This document shows, one piece after another, positions 44,063 through 54,300 of a stretch of 64,000 bases of DNA. The notes under the pieces were generated by a model. That model saw only the letters and a list, made by a program, of their open reading frames with translations. It had not been told where the DNA came from and did not search any database. Position 1 is the stretch's first letter; each line of letters starts with the position of its first letter. Where the stretch lies: the NCBI GenBank assembly GCA_014526335.1, contig JACTAT010000202.1, positions 223,110 through 287,109 of the forward strand, in the 5' to 3' direction. This DNA comes from Chrysaora quinquecirrha (lineage: Eukaryota > Cnidaria > Scyphozoa > Semaeostomeae > Pelagiidae). A program made the translations under genes and the position numbers.

Positions 44063-45347
44063 TTAAAATGGCTCCAATTTAAAGACATAAATAACGATGA
44101 TTTTCATAGCATTACTGGTGAAGATGTTGTACTAGTTTGTGAATCATTTGAAGGAGCTGTTTTCGATAGATTGAAGACTTTTAACTGTAAAATTGTTGGA
44201 CCATTGTGCTTAGTGTATTGCCTAGAAATGGATAAACGTCTTCCGACATGCACAAGCACTGTGCTTAACATTGCAATGCTTGATTTGGTGACCTGTTGTA
44301 CAAGCATACCTGCTGAAGAAAGAATGGTGCTTAAGAAATACATAAATGAAATGGGAGGTGAAATGGTTAATGATTTGACTGGTAGAGTTACGCATTTAAT
44401 TGCGGGAGAAGTAGGCTCTAAGAAATACCAAGTTGCTTGTGAAATGGGCATCAAAGTAATGCAGACATCTTGGGTTTTGGATTGTTATGAAAAGAATAAA
44501 TATGAATATGTTAATGCAACTGACGAAGCATTTGATAGGCATCTGTGTCCTTGTTTTAAAGGAATAACGATATGTGTAACTGGTATGAGTGCAAATGTAA
44601 GACAAGACATTAAGAGACTTACTTCAGAAAATGGAGGGAAGTATTCTGGAGAATTGAATATGAGAAGTTGTACTCATTTATTAGTTAAAGTAGCAAAGGG
44701 GGAGAAATATAACTATGCAAGGCAATGGAAGATTCATTGTGTATCCCCGCAATGGTTCTTTGATTGTATTAAAGCTGGGCATTGGATTGAAGAGGATGCA
44801 TATACTGTAAAGCCAGGAGAACACTCTGTGTTAGATGAGTCAAGGTTTCTAAACACGAGTAAGACTACTATAAATGCTACTGTACAGAGTGATATGGACA
44901 TGTCAATGGCATCAAACAGAGCTGCAGAAGTGGCAGGGAGATGGATGCAGAACAGAGAGGAAAAACGTAATCATGAATCTTATATTCAGTCAAAGTCTAA
45001 AGAGCCGCTGATGAGTGCTGATGATTTCAAAATCAAGTGCTTCAACACATCAAAACTTAATGCCGAGAAAACAGTTTTCTCTGTGTCTGATATTTTTCTT
45101 GATGGTTGTAAAATCTATTTAACTGGAATACCAACAGATTTGAAAGCTTGTTTAAGGAGACTCATTAACGGAGCAGGTGCTATGAGATTAAGTCAACTAA
45201 ACGAGAGTATAACACATATAATTCTCGGTGATACACTTTCAAAAGATGTTGAGGATTTCTTACATCAGAATATTCAGAAGCCGCATGTTATATCACCAGA
45301 GTGGCTTATTGATTCATGTAAGGCAGGAAAACAGCTGAGTGAACAAG
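44061..45347 (+). CDS. TOPBP1: TOPBP1 exon: BRCT0, 1, 2 and 3
   Basis: This 1287-nt exon has donor CAAG|GTAAGT. BRCT0 covers roughly the first 75 residues (VLVCESFEGAVFDRLKTFNC). BRCT1 follows with THLIAGEVGSKKY and WVLDCYEK, then BRCT2 with ITICVTGM, THLLVK and WFFDCIKAGHW. After a linker comes BRCT3 (GCKIYLTGIPTDL, THIILGD, ISPEWLIDSCKAGK). The start is uncertain: the TAG of a MITE end (44058-44060) could act as acceptor, and the homologous reading begins right there. Confidence 0.92.
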
Positions 45348-48300
45348 GTAAGTGAAGTCAGTGATAAGAAGCTGATACCAAATACATTTGGCTAGTGTAT
45401 ATTCTTGTATTAATGTGAGGAAACCATCAATACAGGTAGACTAAATGAGGACCTTAGCCCAATGTTACACCTCAGGCAGTCAGTGGCAATAAAAGTGGCA
45501 CGTGGTAAATTGTTGCAAGAAGAATGCCATACATCAAGATGGGGCATGCATTCTTGTTACTACTATATTCTAATGTAAAGTTCTGCCAAATTGTTCAATG
45601 GTTGGGTTTATGGGATACTCTAACTAAAGCAGATTTTGACGTGGATGGAAAATTCAGTTTTGTTCCTTTGAACAAGGTGTTGGTCACACAGGTCTTCACA
45701 TCCTCCACTGTACTGATGATAGCAGCCTTCAAGCTGCATTGGCACCCTCCACTGTACTGATGATGTTCCTCCACGTTACAAATGATAACTCTCCACTGTA
45801 CAGATGATAACCCTTTCCGATACTCCGCATCCTCCACTGTACTGATGATAACCCTCTATGATACTTCACATCATCCACTGTACTGATCCACGCTGCATTT
45901 GCACTGTCAACTGTACTGATGTTATTCCTCCACGTTACAAATGATAACCCTCAACTGTTCTGACGATAACCCTTCGCGATATTTCACATCCTCCACTGTA
46001 CTGATGATAGCCCTCCATGCTGCATTGGCACCCTCCACTTTACTGATGATATTCCTCCACATTACAAATGATAACCCTCCACTGTACTGATGATAACCCT
46101 CTACGATACTTTGCATCCTCAACTGTACTGATCCACGCTGCATTGGTACTGTCAACTGTACTGATGATATTCCTCCACGTTACAAATGATAACGCTCCAC
46201 TGTACTGATGATAACCCTTCATTGTACCCCGCATCCTCCACTTTACTGATGATAGCCCTCCACGCTGCATTGGCACCCTCCACTGTACTGATGATATTCC
46301 TCCACATTACAAATGATAACCCTCCACTATACTGATGATAAACCTTCATGATACTCCGCATCCTCCACTTTACTGATGATAACGTTCCATGTTGCATTGG
46401 CTCCCTCCACTGTACTAATGGCAAAGATATCCCCCCATTTTAATGATGATATCCCTTCACACCACTTTGCACCCTCCACTGAACTGTTAATATCCCTCCA
46501 CTGTACTGATGATAACCCTCCATATTGCAGTGGCACTCTCCACTGTACTGCACATCCTCCATGTTACGTTCATCACATTGTACAGGGTGGTAATGGGAAA
46601 AGTAATCTATGTCCGCCATATTCTACATCTTAGCCTATGCCAAGTCTGTCAATGCAGTTATGCTTTTAGTTGCTAAAATGGGCTTTTATACCTTTACCTT
46701 ACAATTAATATGTCTTCTAGATTACAGCTTGATAGAAGAAAACAGACAGACTACTTTGCCAGACGTATCTTCAATCTCATATGAAACCAAAAGAAAAACC
46801 AGCAGAACAGCTGTCGCTAGCAAAGACCATGTCCCATCATTTCAAGTTGATGATGATTTTGAAGATGAAGTGTTTCTTGGTCAATATTTACCACAAGCAG
46901 AAAGCAGCAGAATATCTTTCATGGTAGAGAAAAGGACAAGTGATGAGAACAATGAGGTTCCTAAAATCAAAGATTTTGAAAAACCTGAACAAGCTGAAGG
47001 TGTGTGGAAATGTTATGAATATTAATAGTAGACTTGCCATTACAATTATGGAATTTTATTTCTTGATGCAAGGTCAGGGTTCGATACAGCTACGTCATTG
47101 CAATCAGGACATTTGACATCCTGAATCCCCTTATCATTGTGTGTTATGCTTGATCATCCTTGATACACTCTTTTTTTAATAAGAAACTCGTTTATAAGAA
47201 ACTCAGTCCTGAGATCAATATTGGTTAAGAAACTTTCAGTACTCTACCCAAAATGATAAGAAACTTGCAGGTTTCAAAAATCTTTACAATCGGAAATATA
47301 GGCTCGAGAAACGAACTTTTGTTACATGTTAAGTGTCTATCTTTACCCAAAACAGCTCATGCAAATTGTATTGGATTGTTTCTTCTATATGTTTAATGTA
47401 AGTGTCAATTACCTGTTTTGGCATTGAAAGATTTCGATCCGTAAGAAACTGCTAAGAAACTTTCAGTTTTAAAATTCTCCAAAAACTAAGAAACTTTGAG
47501 TACTGAAAAAGTCTTAGTTTCTTATAAAAAATGGAGTGTAGCCTGCAAAATGAGCTACCATTTCTACCAGAATAGTTACACGGTGTCACAGACTGATACT
47601 ACGCTCTTTAGCAACAAAACCTCAAAATTAAAGACGCTACTTGCCGGCAAAGAGCCTTGGCTCGCCATTAGTTATTATGCTGATTCTTGATGGTATTCAA
47701 CATTCTAATAGCAACGTGTTCATGGCTGTTAGGACGGCAATGTTTTTCATAGACATGGAAGCAGCGAAATTATCTCGGCAACGAAACCCCGTTGAAATTA
47801 GCATTTTTCTTCGTTGTTTTCCGCATCTATTTTCATTTTCATCGCATGCGCTGGCATCCTGTTGCTATAAACAACATAGACAACATATTGGAAACCGGGA
47901 ATTCAAGATCTTGCAGTTTCAACTCGACAAGGCATTTAGTAACTCTGCCATGTGGCATAATTTAACATTTTAGCTGCAGCTTTAACCTTCGAAAAAGCTT
48001 TTTGTATTACACACCTACCGTAAATCCTCGAACCCCCGGGGGCATGTTTTCAAATACGAATTTCTTGGTGGGGGCTTATTCGAGGGGAGGGCTTATTTCA
48101 AAATCTATAGTTGCGGTATGTTTTCAACCGAACAGAAGAGAGAAAAAAGATAACTCATCTATACAATCTAAAGCAGCTGCTTGCCAACAGCCAATGGCTG
48201 ATTATTGGTTGAATTCGTAGTAAAACCTGTCAGCACAAGCTTTCCAATATTTTTAATTAGTTGAAAGATGCATTATAGGCAAAAACAAATGCATTAGGCC

Positions 48301-51300
48301 TTCGAAAAATTCCCCATTAGGACTTATTTGAGAGGAGGGTTTATTTGCAAAAATGATCTTTTAAGGTGGGGATTATTCGATGGGGGGCTTATTCAGAAAT
48401 GGGGGCTGATTCGAGGATTAACGGTACAGTCATTCATATATGTTAGTCGACAACCCTTTATTGTTTTCTTTTGTAGCAATTGCAGGCTCGTACGAGAAAG
48501 AAACAGAAGGCGAAAAATGTGAATCACCGACTAAAGAAAAGCTCTGTAATGGGCGGAAGTTTTCCATAAAATATTTCGATGAAGAGCAACAAACACAAAT
48601 AAAATCACTTATAGAGGAATTTGGTGGTCAAATAAGCAAAACAGAGGCAAAAAGTGATCATATCATTGTACCTCTCACACATGAGAAGAAGCGAAGAACT
48701 GCTAAAAAGGAGGTAGATATGAAAATATATCCAAATGGGCATACAACTTCATAATAATAATTTCAAAATTGCGATGAACAGCGGAAACATTTTCGGGCAT
48801 GCTTAAAAGCTTGGGTAAAACAGCACGTTCCTACCAACATTGGTAACCTCAACTTCGGCAAAGGGAGCAACCACCCCGCAACTCTATGCAACAACCCACC
48901 CTTAAATATGATTCTGCCGTAGAACAACATTTATTAGTCACCCAGAGTGTGCGGAAAATTACAACGAGCATTGTTTAGAATAACTGGCAGGGCTAGATCC
49001 TCGTTTCATCTCAGCGTTTTGCGATCTGTCCACTTCAAAACCAAAAAGCCGGTTCTGTGTAGACAGAAAGAGTTCGTTTTCTCACTTGGACTCTTCAGTT
49101 ATTTTTCATTGTTCTTCCCGCCTAAAGCTGATTGGCGTTTAAAACACAATGTCAATTCAGCTTTTCTTTCTGCTTGGTGCATTTCGAGCCGCATCTCGGT
49201 ATAAATTACGCCTTGGTCTATTGTTTCGGTCTGTTTCTGACGTTTATTCTCTGAGGAGTGTCAGACGAAATAAGCATGCCCGAAAATGTTTCCGTTGTTC
49301 ATCGCAATTTTGAAGTTTTGTACAACTCAAAGACTATTGATAATAATAAAAGGTACCCATTAGCCATGTTTGAAGAATGAGATCATGCCTAGGAGATCGC
49401 GATGAACAGAATAGAGTTGCCACAAATTTCGGTCCTTTTCTCGCCTTTTCACTCTGATTCCAACTGAATCCCTGTACCCCTCGACACATATGTGGCCAGA
49501 AGCTTTAACATGTTTAATTTGAATAACAAACGAAAGATGACAAATTTTTAATGCTATTCGCTGTATTTTTAGCAATTAAAAAGATAGGAAACTAATAGGC
49601 CTAAAGAATTTCGAGGCTCAAACCAAAGAAAAAAGTTAGGAACTTGAGGCCCAGAGCAGAACTAGGGTTCCTTAAAGAAAAGACGTGTATTCTAAGGCCT
49701 TGTCGATACGCTTCTCCAAGATCTGAAATCAACTAAAATGAAAGTAGAGCGGAAGCGACAATGTAATGTTCGATAGCTTATGAGATGTGTCTCTTTTACA
49801 GGCGACTTTATGCTGGTTAGAACAGTCTCTTGAGAAGGAATCCATGTTGTCTATCACTTCAGATTCTCTCTTCCGTCCTTTCTATTTACCACAAGATTGC
49901 TTGCCGCTTGCAGACTGCGTGTTGACTGTCAGTCAGTTCTCTGGTATTGAAAGACAACATCTCAGTTTACTTGCTGAGCTTCTGGGTAAGTTATCCTCTA
50001 ATTACTGTATGCCTGACTGGAAGGGACAGATGCAAGGAGAGCCATGGACTGTATGACTGGGAGAGTTACTCGATAGCTCTATAGCTCAATGGAAACGTCG
50101 TTGGCTCTCTGATCACACAGTCCAGATTCGAATCCCATCTAATGTGGCATGCCACTCTTGGAAAAATCTATTGTGTTTGTCATTCATGAATATAAAACAA
50201 ATATGTATGGTACTGAAGAAGGCTTTTAGGCGAAACACAAAAAGCCAAGCCTTAGAATGTATGACTTGGAGAGTTACTCGAGGATTGAATTGAACTCTTT
50301 AGCTCATTTGAAACTTCGTTGGCTCTCTGGTCATGCAGTTAAGGCTCGAATCCATCTATTGTGGTTATGGCACTTGTGGAAAAATCTATCCTGCTGTTAG
50401 CAAATCGTTAAAGATTTATACAAATATGTATTGTACTGAAGAAGGCTCAACGTTACCGAAACGCAGAAAGCCAAACTGGAGAAGAGTCTTGAACTGTATG
50501 AATTGGAGAGTTGCTCGATGATGTCATCGAGCTCTTTAGCTCAGTGTTTGTGAACGTCGTTGGCTCTCTGATCATGCAGTCCAGGTTCAATGCACTCTTT
50601 TAAGTGGAAACGTCATTGGCTCTCTGATCAAAACGAAAACCGAAGAACGAAGAACAACAAAACGAAGACCGAAGACAGAAGACAATATCCAAATACAATA
50701 CAATGAAATACGCTTTTACGAAACATAATCAACGATCAACACAACAAGCAAAAGAAATAGATTAAACCGCCAAGATGACTAAAGTCGATGTCTTCGTTTT
50801 AAAGAAAAATGGCCAAAATCTTTAAAACGAAGACATCTCTATAAAACCAAGAAAAACCGCAATCTTTGGTCTAAATCATGAATACTTGCATTTATAACGT
50901 CCAGAGCACCCTATAAACCAAATATCACAACTAACTAAGCTCGTGGGGATGACTAAAGTCAATGTCTTCGTTTTAAAGAAAAATGGCCAAAATCTGTAAA
51001 ACGAAGACATCTCTATAAAACCAAGAAAACCGCAATCTTTGGTCTAAATCATGAATACTTGCATTTATAACGTCCAGAGCACCCTATAAACCAAATATCA
51101 CAACTAACTAAGCTCGTGGGGATGACTAAAGTCAATGTCTTCGTTTTAAAGAAAAATGGCCAAAATCTGTAAAACGAAGACATCTCTATAAAACCAAGAA
51201 AAACCGCAATCTTTGGTCTAAATCATGAATACTTGCATTTATAACGTCCAGAGCACCCTATAAACCAAATATCACAACTAACTAAGCTCGTGGGGATGAC

Positions 51301-54300
51301 TAAAGTCGATGTCTTCGTTTTAAAGAAAAATGGCCAAAATCTGTAAAACGAAGACATCTCTATAAAACCAAGAAAAACCGCAATCTTTGGTCTAGATCAT
51401 GAATACTTGCATTTATAACGTCCAGAGCACCCTATAAACCAAATATCACAACTAACTAAGCTCGTGGGGATGACTAAAGTCAATGTCTTCGTTTTAAAGA
51501 AAAATGGCCAAAATCTGTAAAACGAAGACATCTCTATAAAACCAAGAAAAACCGCAATCTTTGGTCTAAATCATGAATACTTGCATTTATAACGTCAAGA
51601 GCACCCTATAAACCAAATATCACAACTAATTAAGCTCGTGGGGATGACTAAAGTCGATGTCTTCGTTTTAAAGAAAAATGGCCAAAATCTGTAAAACGAA
51701 GACATCTCTATAAAACCAAGAAAAACCGCAATCTTTGGTCTAGATCATGAATACTTGCATTTATAACGTCCAGAGCACCCTATAAACCAAATATCACAAC
51801 TAACTAAGCTCGTGGGGATGACTAAAGTCAATGTCTTCGTTTTAAAGAAAAATGGCCAAAATCTGTAAAACAAAGACATCTCTATAAAACCAAGAAAAAC
51901 CGCAATCTTTGGTCTAAATCATGAATACTTGCATTTATAACGTCCAGAGCACCCTATAAACCAAATATCACAACTAACTAAGCTCGTGGGGATGACTAAA
52001 GTCAATGTCTTCGTTTTAAAGAAAAATGGCCAAAATCTGTAAAACGAAGACAGGGCGAAGACATCTCTATAAAACCAAGAAAAACCGCAATCTTTGGTCT
52101 AAATCATGAATACTTGCATTTATAACGTCCAGAGCACCCTATAAACCAAATATCACAACTAACTAAGCTCGTGGGGATGACTAAAGTCAATGTCTTCGTT
52201 TTAAAGAAAAATGGCCAAAATCTGTAAAACGAAGACATCTCTATAAAACCAAGAAAAACCGCAATCTTTGGTCTAGATCATGAATACTTGCATTTATAAC
52301 GTCCAGAGCACTCTATAAACCAAATATCACAACTACACGTATTTTTGTTTATAAGAAACTCGTTAGAAGAAACCCAGACTCTCGAATTGCCAAAACTTTA
52401 AGCAACTCTAGTACTGGAAAATTTTTAGCCAAGAAAGTTTTCACCTCAGCCTGCTAAATATTTCATTAAATTTACTGTGTTTTGCCCGCTCTAAAAATTT
52501 TTGTGACATGGAGACAAATTAAAAAGCCACAAGCATCCAAATACGATCGATAAATAGGTTTAAACGTCATTCAGATAAAATAACTGTCACTAATATAGAT
52601 AGATATTCAAGAAACCCGTAAGAAACTTTCAGTGCCCAAAATCTGAAAATTTCAAGAAACTTTCACTACTGGATCAATTTTATAGTTTCTTATAAAAAAT
52701 AAGTGTAACCAATCTAGTGTGCTCTGGACGTTATGAATGCAAATATTCGTGATCTAGACCAAAGAAATCGTTTAAAGAATGCGTTTTTTTGGTTTTATAG
52801 AGATGTCTTCGTTTTACAGATTTTGGCCATTTTTCTTTAAAACGAAGACATTGACTTTAGTCATCCCCACGAGCTTGGTTAGTTGTGATATTTGGTTTAT
52901 AGAGTGCTCTGGACATTATAAATGCAAATATTCATGATCTAGACCAAAGAAATCGTTTAAAGAATGCGTTTTTTGGTTTTATAGAGATGTCTTCGTTTTA
53001 CAGATTTTGGCCATTTTTCTTTAAAACGAAGACATTGACTTAACTCATCCCCACGAGCTTGGTTAGTTGTGATATTTGGTTTATAGAGTGCTCTGGACGT
53101 TATAAATGCAAGTATTCATGATTTAGACCAAAGATTGCGGTTTTTCTTGGTTTTATAGAGATGTCTTCGTTTTACAGATTTTGGCCATTTTTCTTTAAAA
53201 CGAAGACATCGACTTTAGTCATCCCCACGAGCTTAGTTAGTTGTGATATTTGGTTTATAGAGTGCTCTGGACGTTATAAATGCAAGTATTCATGATTTAG
53301 ACCAGGGATTGGTTTATTTTTGGTTTTATAGAGATGTCTTCGTTTTACAGATTTTGGCCATTTTTCTTTAAAACGAAGACATCGACTTTGGTCATCCCCA
53401 CGAGCTTAGTTAGTTGTGATATTTGGTTTATAGGGTGCTCTGGACGTTATAAATGCAAGTATTCATGATTTAGACCAGGGATTGGTTTATTTTTGGTTTT
53501 ATAGAGATGTCTTCGTTTTACAGATTTTGGCCATTTTTCTTTAAAACGAAGACATCGACTTTGGTCATCCCCACGAGCTTAGTTAGTTGTGATATTTGGT
53601 TTATAGGGTGCTCTGGACGTTATAAATGCAAGTATTCATGATCTAGACCAAAGATTGCGGTTTTTCTTGGTTTTATAGAGATGTCTTCGTTTTACAGATT
53701 TTGGCCATTTTTCTTTAAAACGAAGACATCGACTTTGGTCATCCCCACGAGCTTAGTTAGTTGTGATATTTGGTTTATAGGGTGCTCTGGACGTTATAAA
53801 TGCAAGTATTCATGATCTAGACCAAAGATTGCGGTTTTTCTTGGTTTTATAGAGATGTCTTCGTTTTACAGATTTTGGCCATTTTTCTTTAAAACGAAGA
53901 CATCGACTTTAGTCATCCCCACGAGCTTAGTTAGTTGTGATATTTGGTTTATAGGGTGCTCTGGACGTTATAAATGCAAGTATTCATGATCTAGACCAAA
54001 TTTTATAGAGATGTCTTCGACTTTAGTCATCGACATCGATATCGACTTTAGTCATCTTGGCGGTTTAATCTATTTCTTTTGCTTGTTGTCTTGATCGTTG
54101 ATTATGTTTCGTAAAAGCGTATTTCATTGTATTGTATTTGGATATTGTCTTCGGTCTTCGGTCTTCGTTTTGTTGTTCTTCGTTCTTCGGTTTTCGTTTT
54201 GTTGTTCTTCGTTCTTCGGTTTTCGTTTTGTAGACTCCTACTCGGATGAGCGGAAACTCAAGGAATTTCTGGTACTGGATTGGAGACTACTAAGGAATCT

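Larger units (their letters stand above)
50629..54230. mobile_element. 3.6-kb foldback element with tandem-repeat arms
   Basis: The ends CAAAACGAAAACCG (50629) and CGGTTTTCGTTTTG (ending 54230) are inverted. They are followed inward by mirrored CGAAGAAC words, an AAACCGCCAAGATGACTAAA block and its complement, and then tandem arrays. The left arm (about 50774-52333) has nine units of about 174 bp. The right arm (about 52707-54010) has about seven units in the opposite orientation. Unit starts such as CTAACTAAGCTCGTGGGG are spaced 173-174 bp, with one 185-bp unit carrying an 11-bp duplication. No ORF is present. It fills most of the TOPBP1 intron 49986-56755. Confidence 0.88.

Noticed and set aside
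44104..44454. 116-codon minus-strand ORF
   Set aside because: It is the antisense shadow of the first TOPBP1 exon.
45595..46536. Minus-strand ORFs with repeated SSVQWR-type words
   Set aside because: They are by-products of the intronic minisatellite; overlapping frames and no domain.
48762..49316. Solo LTR of a retrotransposon
   Set aside because: CCAAT/TATA motifs fit an LTR promoter, but this copy has long inverted ends and no TG…CA termini, primer-binding site or direct duplication.
50774..54010. CRISPR-like array
   Set aside because: Units are contiguous 174-bp near-identical tandem copies with no variable spacers, in an animal intron; the arrays are arms of a foldback.
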